DNA of 64,000 nt from Paracoccaceae bacterium. GTDB lineage: Bacteria > Pseudomonadota > Alphaproteobacteria > Rhodobacterales > Rhodobacteraceae. The position numbers and the translations under genes were made by a program. The stretch covers positions 21,284 through 85,283 of the forward strand of contig JAHEJA010000023.1 of the NCBI GenBank assembly GCA_024639125.1, read 5' to 3'. This document shows, piece after piece, positions 50,416 through 58,638 of this stretch. Under the pieces are notes generated by a model, which worked only from the letters and a program-made list of their open reading frames with translations, ran no database searches and was not told where the DNA came from. Within the stretch, counting starts at the first letter, position 1. Each line of letters begins with the position of its first letter.

Positions 50416-51099
50416 ATGGCTAGTGATCGTTTGGAAGTACCTGCAAAAATAGATAGCCGTCATCCGGCGGCTGAGCGTTCTGATCCTGGTCAAACGCCTT
50501 GGGCAATCAAGGGCGAGCTGATCTTGAATTGTAACTGTACTGTATTTTGTCCTTGTGTGATTTCATTGGGGAAACATGCTCCGACAGAAGGCTATTGTCA
50601 GGCATGGGCCGGTGTGCGCATTGACGAAGGTCATTATGGTGACGAAGACCTAAGTGGTTTGAACGTCGGTTTGGTTCTGGAAATTCCGGGCCTTATGGCA
50701 CGTGGTGGCTGGAAAGCGGCGGCATACATCGACGATCGTGCGTCGCACGCGGCATATGAGGCCTTGATCAAGATTTTTTCGGGTCAAGCCAAAGGCACGA
50801 CAGGCTTGTTCAAAGTTCTGGTCAGTGAATTTTTGGGTGCGGAACGGGCACCTGTTGAATTCACCACCGAAGGGAATGCGCGTCGTTTGATGGTTGGTAA
50901 AATCATCCAAGGCGAAGTTGTGCCAGTACCAGGCAATAAAGGCAAAGATATCGTTGTCACCAATTCAGAATATTGGATGGGACCAGATATCACAGTTGCG
51001 ACTGCGACCCAAGGTCGTGTGCGTGCCTATGGCCGTGTGTGGGATTTCGACGGGCGATCCGCTGAAATCTGTCAGATCGATTGGAAAGGTCCGCGCTAA
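50416..51099 (+). CDS. DUF1326 family protein
   Basis: This 227-residue soluble protein matches DUF1326. GELILNCNCTVFCPCVISLGKHAPTEGYCQAW near residue 33 (in parts) carries the hallmark CNC...CPC cysteines, and the DVGR-like strand pattern follows. A C-terminal beta-rich stretch ends SAEICQIDWKGPR. The cysteines suggest metal or thiol chemistry, and the usual partner is DUF2182 as found upstream. I start at 50416, where AGGGAGAA precedes the ATG. dmdA begins 23 bp downstream. Confidence 0.85.
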   Translation: MASDRLEVPAKIDSRHPAAERSDPGQTPWAIKGELILNCNCTVFCPCVISLGKHAPTEGYCQAWAGVRIDEGHYGDEDLSGLNVGLVLEIPGLMARGGWKAAAYIDDRASHAAYEALIKIFSGQAKGTTGLFKVLVSEFLGAERAPVEFTTEGNARRLMVGKIIQGEVVPVPGNKGKDIVVTNSEYWMGPDITVATATQGRVRAYGRVWDFDGRSAEICQIDWKGPR

Positions 51100-51122
51100 G
51101 GCGCTTTTTAGGAGTATCGGCA

Positions 51123-52226
51123 ATGGCTCTATTGTCACCTTCGCGCCGCTTGCGGCGCACCGTTTTTTCCGAAGGAGTCGAGGCGCAAGGCGTGTCGGCT
51201 TACACGGTTTACAATCACATGCTTTTGCCCACTGTGTTCAAAAGCGTCGTCGAGGATTATCATCATCTGAAACAAGCCGTTCAGGTTTGGGATGTAGCCT
51301 GCGAACGCCAAGTCGAACTACGCGGACCGGATGCCGCGCGTTTGATGCAAATGCTGACCCCGCGGGATCTGCGCACTATGCAGGTCGGACAGTGTTTCTA
51401 TGTTCCCATCGTGGATGAAACTGGCGGTATGTTGAACGATCCAGTGGCGGTCAAATTGGCCGATGATCACTGGTGGGTTTCTATTGCTGACAGTGATCTT
51501 TTGTATTGGATCAAGGGTATCGCCAACGGATGGCGTTTGGATGTGCTGATTGATGAACCTGATATCAGCCCCCTTGCGATCCAGGGTCCCAAAGCAGATG
51601 ATCTTATGGCCGAAGTCTTTGGCGACGCTGTGCGCAATATCCGCTTTTTCCGCTATGCACGTCTGGAATTTAACGGCGTCGAAATGGTCGTTGCGCGGTC
51701 TGGGTATTCCAAACAAGGCGGCTTCGAAGTCTATGTTCCGGGTGGACCAGTTGCGATGCAGTTGTGGCATGCTTTGTTCGAAGCTGGTGCATCCATGGAT
51801 GTGCGCGCTGGATGTCCAAATTTGATTGAACGGATCGAAGGCGGATTGCTAAGTTATGGCAATGACATGACGGATGATAACACGCCACATGAATGCGGTT
51901 TGGGCAAATTCTGTGATACGCATGATGCCTTGGGGTGTATTGGTCGGGATGCTTTGTTGCGCGTTGCCAAAGAAGGTCCAACACAACAAATTCGCGCCAT
52001 CGAAATCATAGGTGATGCGGTTCCTGGATGTGATCGTTGGTGGCCAATTATCGCCAAAGGGAAACAGGTTGGTCGCGTTAGCTCTGCTGCGTATTCGCCT
52101 GATTTTAAAACCAATGTGGCGATTGGCATGGTCAAGATGACCCATTGGGATCCAGAAACCGATATTCAAGTTGAAACCCCACAGGGGCTTCGTGATGCCA
52201 AAGTTTATGAAAAATTCTGGATATAG
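51123..52226 (+). CDS. dmdA: dimethylsulfoniopropionate demethylase DmdA
   Basis: This is a 367-residue GcvT-fold enzyme that transfers a methyl from DMSP to tetrahydrofolate, giving 3-methylmercaptopropionate and 5-methyl-tetrahydrofolate. The N-terminus matches known DmdA closely: VSAYTVYNHMLLPTVF, then DYHHLKQAVQVWDVACERQVEL (in parts), GYSKQGGFEVYVPG near 205 and CPNLIERIEGGLLSYGND near 240. These signatures distinguish DmdA from other GcvT-family proteins. AGGAG lies seven bases before the ATG. acuI follows by 13 bp. The methyl-folate made here feeds the pool handled by the metF operon at 4.2-6.5 kb. Confidence 0.93.
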   Translation: MALLSPSRRLRRTVFSEGVEAQGVSAYTVYNHMLLPTVFKSVVEDYHHLKQAVQVWDVACERQVELRGPDAARLMQMLTPRDLRTMQVGQCFYVPIVDETGGMLNDPVAVKLADDHWWVSIADSDLLYWIKGIANGWRLDVLIDEPDISPLAIQGPKADDLMAEVFGDAVRNIRFFRYARLEFNGVEMVVARSGYSKQGGFEVYVPGGPVAMQLWHALFEAGASMDVRAGCPNLIERIEGGLLSYGNDMTDDNTPHECGLGKFCDTHDALGCIGRDALLRVAKEGPTQQIRAIEIIGDAVPGCDRWWPIIAKGKQVGRVSSAAYSPDFKTNVAIGMVKMTHWDPETDIQVETPQGLRDAKVYEKFWI

Positions 52227-52239
52227 GAGAGAGTAAGAG

Positions 52240-53229
52240 ATGTTTAACGCACTTGTCGTAGAGAAAAACGAAGAAGGCAAAACCTCTGCCGCTGTACAAC
52301 AGATTTCAATGGATCAACTGCCCGAAGGCAATGTGACTGTTGCGGTCGAGTATTCGACAGTAAACTACAAGGATGGATTGTGCATTGGGCCGGGTGGCGG
52401 TCTTGTGCGGAATTACCCGCATATTCCGGGGATTGATTTTGCTGGCACCGTAGAGGCATCTGATGATCCTCGCTATAAAGCGGGTGACAAGGTTGTCTTG
52501 ACCGGTTGGCGTGTCGGTGAAATGCACTGGGGGGGATACTCTCAAAAGGCGCGTGTGAATGCAGATTGGCTTGTTCCGTTGCCAACTGGTTTGGATACAC
52601 GTCAGGCAATGGCTGTTGGAACGGCTGGCTTTACGGCTATGTTGGCTGTGATGGCATTAGAAGACCATGGTTTGAAACCTGGCAACGGCCCTGTTTTGGT
52701 AACCGGTGCTGCGGGTGGCGTCGGGTCCGTTGCAACAGCAATCCTTGCGCATCTCGGATACGAAGTCGCAGGCGTCACTGGACGTCCGGATACGGCTGAT
52801 TATCTACGTGGTTTGGGCGCGACACAAATCGTCGCTCGCGAAGAAATCAATGAAACCACCAAGCGTCCGCTAGAAGCAGAAACATGGGCTGGCTGTGTAG
52901 ATGCTGTTGGTGGCGATATGTTGGCGCGGGTTCTGGGTCAAATGAAATACGGGGCATCTGTCTCTGCTGTTGGTTTGGCTGGGGGTGCAGGGTTGCCTGC
53001 AACTGTTATCCCGTTTTTGCTACGCGGTGTGAACCTTTTGGGGATCGACAGCGTTATGCAGCCCTATGACAACCGTCTGCGCGCATGGGAACGCATTGCC
53101 AAAGACCTTCCTTTGGATAAACTCGAAGCAATGGTGCATCCTGCCACATTAGGGGATTTGCCGTCTTTGGGTAAAAATATCCTAAAAGGTCAAGTCAAAG
53201 GCCGCGTCGTGGTTGACGTGAACGCATAA
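52240..53229 (+). CDS. acuI: acrylyl-CoA reductase AcuI
   Basis: This is a 329-residue medium-chain dehydrogenase of the YhdH/AcuI group that reduces acryloyl-CoA to propionyl-CoA with NADPH. STVNYKDGLCIGPGGGLVRNYPHIPGIDFAGTV (in parts) near residue 38 and LVTGAAGGVGSVATAILAHLGY near 150 are characteristic, as are VTGRPDTADYLRGLGATQIV and the C-terminal KILKGQVKGRVVVD-type end. There are no zinc ligands. AcuI detoxifies the acryloyl-CoA made from DMSP cleavage and often lies beside dmdA in roseobacters. Translation is supported by AGGAGAGAG. A terminator follows. Confidence 0.93.
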   Translation: MFNALVVEKNEEGKTSAAVQQISMDQLPEGNVTVAVEYSTVNYKDGLCIGPGGGLVRNYPHIPGIDFAGTVEASDDPRYKAGDKVVLTGWRVGEMHWGGYSQKARVNADWLVPLPTGLDTRQAMAVGTAGFTAMLAVMALEDHGLKPGNGPVLVTGAAGGVGSVATAILAHLGYEVAGVTGRPDTADYLRGLGATQIVAREEINETTKRPLEAETWAGCVDAVGGDMLARVLGQMKYGASVSAVGLAGGAGLPATVIPFLLRGVNLLGIDSVMQPYDNRLRAWERIAKDLPLDKLEAMVHPATLGDLPSLGKNILKGQVKGRVVVDVNA

Positions 53230-53236
53230 AATAAGC

Positions 53237-53266
53237 AAGGCGTCCAAATGGGCGCCTTTCTTTTTA
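53237..53266 (+). terminator. acuI terminator
   Basis: The 9-bp stem AAGGCGTCC / GGGCGCCTT (one T-G wobble) has loop AAAT and is followed by TCTTTTTATT, seven bases after the acuI stop. It resembles the hairpins at 47243 and 48816. Confidence 0.88.
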
Positions 53267-53330
53267 TTATTTATTGATCCAATATTTATGTTGTGTCGTA
53301 ATGATATAAAGCATTGGGAATAAATAATAA

Positions 53331-54743
53331 ATGCAAACCCCAACACTCTATTGGATTCGGCGTGATTTTCGTCTTTCCGACAACCCTGCTTTGTCTGCGG
53401 CTGTGGCACGTGGCCATCCTGTTATTCCTGTGTTCATTCGAGATGACGATACGATCCCAACCGGGGCGGCCCCCAAGTGGCGCATGGGGCAGGGATTAGA
53501 AACCCTTGCTGCGCGGTTTAAATCGCTTGGGGTTGATCTGATCTTTAGAACTGGGCCTGCCCAAAATGTCTTGTCTGATTTGATCCGCGAAACGAATGCC
53601 ACTGCTGTGTATTGGAACCGTCTTTATGATCCCAGCAGCATTGAACGGGACAAGGGCGTTAAAACCTATTTAAAAACCCAATCTATCGATGTGCAAAGCT
53701 TTAATGCGCATCTTTTGTTTGAACCTTGGACCGTGGAAACCAAAACGGGCGGGTACTATCGCGTGTACACACCGTTTTGGAATTCTGTCAAAGAGCGTGA
53801 AATGCGCGACGTCATTCCAAACGTTACGTCATTGCAGGGGATCGCGAATGTCACAAGCGAAGCGCTTGTTGATTGGAATATGGACGCAGATATGCACCGC
53901 GGCGCTGACATTGTTTCACGCTATGCACGGGTCGGAGAAGACGCAGCACATGAGCGTTTACACGCCTTTATGGATCAGGATGTTGCTGACTACGTCAAAC
54001 GTCGCGATATTCCATCCGTTCAAGGCACCTCGGGATTGTCCGAAAACCTGGCGTTGGGCGAAATTTCCCCGTACCAATGTTGGCACGCGGGTCGAGCAGC
54101 ACTTGACCATGGAAAAGCGGGTGCCGAAACGTTTCTAAAAGAAATCGTTTGGCGCGAATTTGCCTATCATTTGATGTTTCATACTCCACATATCCTGAAC
54201 ACTAATTGGAAAACCGATTGGGATGCGTTCCCTTGGAACACAGACGAGACGCGCGCCGATGTTCTGGCATGGAAGCAAGGGCGTACTGGAATACCCTTTG
54301 TAGATGCTGCCATGCGCCAACTTTATGTGACTGGCACGATGCATAACAGGGGGCGGATGATCGTTGCGTCTTATTTGACAAAGCATCTGTTAACACATTG
54401 GAACATTGGCTTGAAATGGTTCGAGGACTGTTTGATCGATTGGGATCCGGCGAGTAATGCAATGGGGTGGCAATGGTCTGCGGGGTCCGGACCGGACGCC
54501 ACGCCCTATTTCCGTGTATTCAACCCTGTCACGCAGCTACAAAAATTCGATCCAAAAGGGGGCTATCAGGCACAATGGATTGCCGAAACATCTTTGCATC
54601 CTTCGAAAACTGCACTAGAATTTTTCGACGCTATACCGAACAGCTGGAAACTTTCGTCCAGTTCTGATTATCCTAGCCAAATTATGTCCCCGTCAGAGGG
54701 ACGAGAACGTGCATTAAGCGCCTATCAAAACCGTGGGTTCTAG
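53331..54743 (+). CDS. phrB: deoxyribodipyrimidine photolyase
   Basis: This is a 470-residue DNA repair enzyme using light to split cyclobutane pyrimidine dimers. The N-terminal antenna domain starts PTLYWIRRDFRLSDNPALSAA. The FAD domain has TSGLSENLALGEISPYQCWHA near residue 230, WREFAYHLMFHTPHI near 283, and the tryptophan-rich segment TGIPFVDAAMRQLYVTGTMHNRGRMIVASYLTKHLL (in parts) near 325, with WDPASNAMGWQWSAGSG near 370. It is complete. cfa follows nine bases later. Confidence 0.94.
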   Translation: MQTPTLYWIRRDFRLSDNPALSAAVARGHPVIPVFIRDDDTIPTGAAPKWRMGQGLETLAARFKSLGVDLIFRTGPAQNVLSDLIRETNATAVYWNRLYDPSSIERDKGVKTYLKTQSIDVQSFNAHLLFEPWTVETKTGGYYRVYTPFWNSVKEREMRDVIPNVTSLQGIANVTSEALVDWNMDADMHRGADIVSRYARVGEDAAHERLHAFMDQDVADYVKRRDIPSVQGTSGLSENLALGEISPYQCWHAGRAALDHGKAGAETFLKEIVWREFAYHLMFHTPHILNTNWKTDWDAFPWNTDETRADVLAWKQGRTGIPFVDAAMRQLYVTGTMHNRGRMIVASYLTKHLLTHWNIGLKWFEDCLIDWDPASNAMGWQWSAGSGPDATPYFRVFNPVTQLQKFDPKGGYQAQWIAETSLHPSKTALEFFDAIPNSWKLSSSSDYPSQIMSPSEGRERALSAYQNRGF

Positions 54744-54752
54744 GGAGGACAC

Positions 54753-55961
54753 ATGATCAAAACATCTACCAAGGGCGAAGTCGCTCTTCCCCGTTATTTT
54801 ACACAAGTGTTTGAAATGGCGTCCAATATGAACACAGGCCAATTGGACTTTGTTCTGCCTGATGGTCGCGTTTTTCGCGCCACTGGCAAAAATGCGGGAC
54901 CAGCCGCCGAATTGGTTATCCATAATCCCGACATTTTCTCACGCCTTATCCGCGAAGGGGATTTGGGGTTTTGTGACGCCTATCTTGATCAATGGTGGAG
55001 CACACCTGATCTTCAGGCCTTCATGGATCTGGTTCATGCGGACAATGATGAAATGTATGATGGGTTTCCGGGCATGGGTCTGGTGCGTCTATATGAAAAA
55101 TTCCGCTTTTGGTTACAATCCAACAGCAAACGTCAAGCCTTGAAGAACATCAGCTATCACTATGACTTGGGTAATGATTTCTATGGGCTATGGTTGGATG
55201 AAACGATGACCTATTCGTCTGCCTTGTTCGAAACCGGCCAAGAAAGCATGGAAAAGGCACAAATTGCGAAATATGCCTCTATGGTTGATCAAATGGGTGT
55301 CAAAGAGGGCGACCATGTTCTGGAAATCGGCTGCGGTTGGGGTGGTTTTGCGGAATATGCAGCCAAGGAACGCGGTCTCAAGGTTACGGGCCTGACGATT
55401 AGTAAGGAACAGCTTGCCTATGCCAAGGAGCGCATCAAAAACAAAGGTCTGGACCATTTAGTTGACTTTAAATTGCAGGATTATCGTGACGAGCAGGGTG
55501 TCTATGACGGCATTGCAAGCATCGAGATGTTCGAAGCCGTCGGTGAAAAATATTGGCCCGTGTATTTTGAAACTGTCAAAAAATGTCTCAAGCCGGGTGC
55601 TAATGCGACGTTGCAGATTATCACGGTCCAAGACAAGCGTTGGGATGTTTATCGACGTGGTGTGGACTTTATCCAGAAATATATCTTTCCGGGGGGAATG
55701 CTTCCAGCGCCGACTGTCTTGCGCGATGTGGTGCAAAAATCTGGGTTAACGTTTGAAAAATCAATAGAATTCGGCGAAAGCTATTCGATCACATTGCGCC
55801 GTTGGTATGATGTGTTTAACGCCAAATGGGATCAAGTCTCTGACCTTGGGTTTGACGATCGGTTCCGTCGTATGTGGAACTTTTACCTCACCTCTTGCGC
55901 GGCGACCTTTCATAGTGGTAACTGTGATATTACACAGATTACGATTTCAAGGCCCAGTTAA
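54753..55961 (+). CDS. cfa: cyclopropane-fatty-acyl-phospholipid synthase
   Basis: This is a 402-residue SAM-dependent methyltransferase that adds a methylene bridge to unsaturated phospholipid acyl chains, protecting membranes. The N-terminal domain contains REGDLGFCDAYLDQWWSTPDL near residue 64. The catalytic domain has ISYHYDLGNDFYGLWLDETMTYSSALF (in parts) near 130, SAM motif VLEIGCGWGGFAEYA near 188 and SIEMFEAVGEKYW near 252. GGGAGG precedes the start. It probably forms an operon with phrB upstream and the small membrane protein downstream. Confidence 0.94.
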   Translation: MIKTSTKGEVALPRYFTQVFEMASNMNTGQLDFVLPDGRVFRATGKNAGPAAELVIHNPDIFSRLIREGDLGFCDAYLDQWWSTPDLQAFMDLVHADNDEMYDGFPGMGLVRLYEKFRFWLQSNSKRQALKNISYHYDLGNDFYGLWLDETMTYSSALFETGQESMEKAQIAKYASMVDQMGVKEGDHVLEIGCGWGGFAEYAAKERGLKVTGLTISKEQLAYAKERIKNKGLDHLVDFKLQDYRDEQGVYDGIASIEMFEAVGEKYWPVYFETVKKCLKPGANATLQIITVQDKRWDVYRRGVDFIQKYIFPGGMLPAPTVLRDVVQKSGLTFEKSIEFGESYSITLRRWYDVFNAKWDQVSDLGFDDRFRRMWNFYLTSCAATFHSGNCDITQITISRPS

Positions 55962-56411
55962 TTGTCAGTACATGTCCGATTGTTTTCGGCAATAGTGATG
56001 GCGGCCATAGCCGCCATTTTTTGTTTCCGAGTATATGTTCTTTTAAAATACTATTGGTACTGGGAATATCAATTCCTTGTCCTTAGTCCGGTTTATTCGG
56101 CAATTGTCGGTTTGCTTGCTTATGTCTTTGTGGCAAAATCAGCAGATAATTTTATCCGTGTGACGTCGGATAGTTTAACATTGCTTCTTGTGTCGCTGGT
56201 GATGTTTATTTTGGCGCATGCATTGGGAATTGTTTTGGTGCAAAGCATGACAGATATTGCTTTTGATGCCAGCAATTTTGGGGGTTACTTGTTCAAATCT
56301 GTGGCGGAAATTTCGATGTTTCTGCTTGAACCATTGTTGATTTTCATACTAGCAGGGGGTGCAGTGATTGCGGGGTTTGTGATTAACAAATCCACACACC
56401 TAAGGAGTTAA
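55962..56411 (+). CDS. hypothetical four-helix membrane protein
   Basis: This is a 149-residue protein with about four transmembrane helices (for example AIVMAAIAAIFCFRVYVLL, VYSAIVGLLAYVFVA, LTLLLVSLVMFILAHALGIVLV, and a C-terminal helix). I recognise no family or motif. The start is unclear: TTG 55962 follows the cfa stop without a gap and is the only start that includes the first helix. The next gene follows after six bases. It looks like an operon passenger between cfa and the fusion gene. Confidence 0.55.
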   Translation: MSVHVRLFSAIVMAAIAAIFCFRVYVLLKYYWYWEYQFLVLSPVYSAIVGLLAYVFVAKSADNFIRVTSDSLTLLLVSLVMFILAHALGIVLVQSMTDIAFDASNFGGYLFKSVAEISMFLLEPLLIFILAGGAVIAGFVINKSTHLRS

Positions 56412-56416
56412 CGCAC

Positions 56417-57547
56417 GTGCCCGATTTGTTTGTCTATGGAACGTTATGTGATCATGAGTTGCTTGAAAACGTTCTCGGGCGACACGTGACAGCATCCGAG
56501 GTTTGCCTAGGCGAATTCAAGGATCATACGGTCCATTGGGTCCAAGATCAAAATTATCCGGTGATTATTCCCCACGTTGGTTCCACCGCGAAAGGTCATG
56601 TATTGACAGGGCTCAGTCAGGAAGATCTGGCCAAGCTTGATTACTACGAAGGTGGGTTCGGATATTTCACCCAAGATGTGTCTATTTCAACGCAATCAGG
56701 GACGCTTTCCGCGTTGGTCTATTTTTCAGATCATCAAGATGTTGCCTTGGGTGCAAAATGGGAATTGGCGCGCTGGCAAAACGTATGGGGACCAATGGCA
56801 CGTAGCGCGTCCCTAGAATTCATGAGCGCATTTGGAACGACGCCTTCAAAAAATTTGATCCCGTATTTCAACATGATGCAGGTTCGGGCGCATAGTCGTA
56901 TTTTAGGCCAAACTGATCCACGCCTGCGTGCCGAGCGTGGCCCAAGTGACCAAGCCATAGAAATCCAATCGCACCGGCGGCCCTATAGCAAATTTTTCGC
57001 TCTAGAAGAATTCAGCTTGCGCCATTCGACCTATGTCGGTGCTATGTCGCCTGTCATGGAGCGTGCGGTGTTTGTGTCGGGGGATGCATCAATTGTGCTG
57101 CCTTATGATCCCGTACGCGACCGTGTTCTTTTGGTGGAACAATTCCGCATGGGCCCCTTTGCGCGCACAGATGCCATGCCTTGGTGTTTAGAACCAATCG
57201 CGGGGCGCGTCGATGCAGGAGAAGATCCCGAAGCCACCGCGCTTCGTGAAGCCAAAGAAGAAGCCAACCTTGATATCATGGCTCTGCACCACGTCAGTAG
57301 TGCATATTCAAGCCCTGGTTCAACAAGCGAAGTGTTTCATCTTTATGTCGGGATTGCTGACTTACCGGATGACATTGTGCAAATAGGCGGTGAAGCCAGC
57401 GAAGACGAAGACATCCTGTCACGCCTATTTTCTTACGAAGAATTGATGCAGATGGCCGATAAAAATCAACTTCTGGCATTGCCCACACTGACAGTGGCGT
57501 TATGGTTGGCGCGACACAAACAAAAACTACAGAACACAGCAGTCTAA
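56417..57547 (+). CDS. gamma-glutamylcyclotransferase-like / NUDIX hydrolase fusion
   Basis: This is a 376-residue two-domain protein. Residues 1 to about 120 are an AIG2/GGCT-like domain (DLFVYGTLCDHELLENVLGR, with the YGTL motif and the KLDYYEGGFGYF end). Residues about 190-370 are a NUDIX domain of the ADP-sugar pyrophosphatase type, with the NUDIX box from GRVDAGEDPEAT to LREAKEEANLDI near residue 258. Between them is a linker with a conserved HRRPYSKFFALEEFSLRH segment. The start is GTG with AAGGAG upstream. Such fusions occur in alphaproteobacteria, and the metabolic link between the halves is unknown. Confidence 0.85.
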   Translation: MPDLFVYGTLCDHELLENVLGRHVTASEVCLGEFKDHTVHWVQDQNYPVIIPHVGSTAKGHVLTGLSQEDLAKLDYYEGGFGYFTQDVSISTQSGTLSALVYFSDHQDVALGAKWELARWQNVWGPMARSASLEFMSAFGTTPSKNLIPYFNMMQVRAHSRILGQTDPRLRAERGPSDQAIEIQSHRRPYSKFFALEEFSLRHSTYVGAMSPVMERAVFVSGDASIVLPYDPVRDRVLLVEQFRMGPFARTDAMPWCLEPIAGRVDAGEDPEATALREAKEEANLDIMALHHVSSAYSSPGSTSEVFHLYVGIADLPDDIVQIGGEASEDEDILSRLFSYEELMQMADKNQLLALPTLTVALWLARHKQKLQNTAV

Positions 57548-57597
57548 CACTGCGCAAAGCATCGCTCGCAACGTCGGGCTCAGGGAAAGGACACAGC

Positions 57598-58638
57598 ATG
57601 CAGTTTGCATCTGATCTAGCACAGGCAATTGGCAACACACCTTTGATCAAATTGAAAAAAGCATCCGAAGAAACCGGCTGCACAATATTGGGCAAAGCAG
57701 AGTTCATGAACCCTGGGCAATCGGTCAAGGATCGTGCCGCGCTTTATATTATCAAGGATGCGGTGGAAAAGGGTCTGCTGCAACCTGGTGGCACCATTGT
57801 CGAAGGCACCGCTGGGAACACGGGTATTGGGCTTGCTTTGGTTGGGGCTTCTATGGGGTTTAAGTCGGTGATTGTTATTCCCGAAACCCAAAGCCAAGAA
57901 AAGAAAGACATGCTGCGTTTGGCAGGGGCCGAATTGGTGCAAGTTCCCGCCGCGCCGTATCGCAACCCGAATAACTATGTCCGTTACTCTGAACGTTTGG
58001 CGCAAGAATTGGCCAAGACCGAACCTAATGGCGTGATCTGGGCCAATCAGTTCGATAACATTGCAAACCGTCGTGCGCATATCGAAACCACGGGTCCCGA
58101 GATTTGGGAACAAACCGATGGCAAGGTGGATGGCTTTATCTGTGCCTGTGGATCGGGCGGAACATTGGCGGGCGTTGCCCTGGCGTTGCAGCCAAAAGGC
58201 GTAAAGATCGGGCTTGCCGATCCCATGGGGGCTGCGCTTCATTCTTTTTACACGGATGGCGAATTAAAGTCCCAAGGTGGATCCATCACCGAAGGGATCG
58301 GGCAGGGACGCATTACCAAAAATTTAGAAGGCCTAACGCCAGATTATTCCTATCAAATCAGTGATCATGAAGCACTGCCAATCGTGTTTGATTTACTAGA
58401 ACACGAAGGTCTATGTTTGGGGGGATCAAGCGGGATCAATATTGCCGGTGCCATCCGCATGGCCAAAGATCTTGGTCCGGGACATACCATCGTTACTATT
58501 CTTTGTGACTATGGCACACGCTATCAATCCAAGCTGTTCAACCCAGAATTTTTGAAATCCAAAGACTTGCCACTGCCGTCTTGGTTGGATCGCGCACCAC
58601 AAAGCATCCCAGGCGTATTTGAGGATTTCGATCAATGA
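57598..58638 (+). CDS. cysK: cysteine synthase A
   Basis: This is a 346-residue PLP enzyme making cysteine from O-acetylserine and sulfide. IGNTPLIKLKKASEETGCTI is near the N-terminus, the PLP lysine is in FMNPGQSVKDRAAL near residue 46, and the phosphate-binding loop EGTAGNTGIGLALV follows near 72. GSGGTLAGVALAL near 185 and GLCLGGSSGINIAGA near 275 are also family marks. It is about 25 residues longer than E. coli CysK, mainly through an insertion around VPAAPYRNPNNYVRYS. ATG 57598 follows AAAGGA. It overlaps the channel gene by four bases. Confidence 0.92.
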   Translation: MQFASDLAQAIGNTPLIKLKKASEETGCTILGKAEFMNPGQSVKDRAALYIIKDAVEKGLLQPGGTIVEGTAGNTGIGLALVGASMGFKSVIVIPETQSQEKKDMLRLAGAELVQVPAAPYRNPNNYVRYSERLAQELAKTEPNGVIWANQFDNIANRRAHIETTGPEIWEQTDGKVDGFICACGSGGTLAGVALALQPKGVKIGLADPMGAALHSFYTDGELKSQGGSITEGIGQGRITKNLEGLTPDYSYQISDHEALPIVFDLLEHEGLCLGGSSGINIAGAIRMAKDLGPGHTIVTILCDYGTRYQSKLFNPEFLKSKDLPLPSWLDRAPQSIPGVFEDFDQ

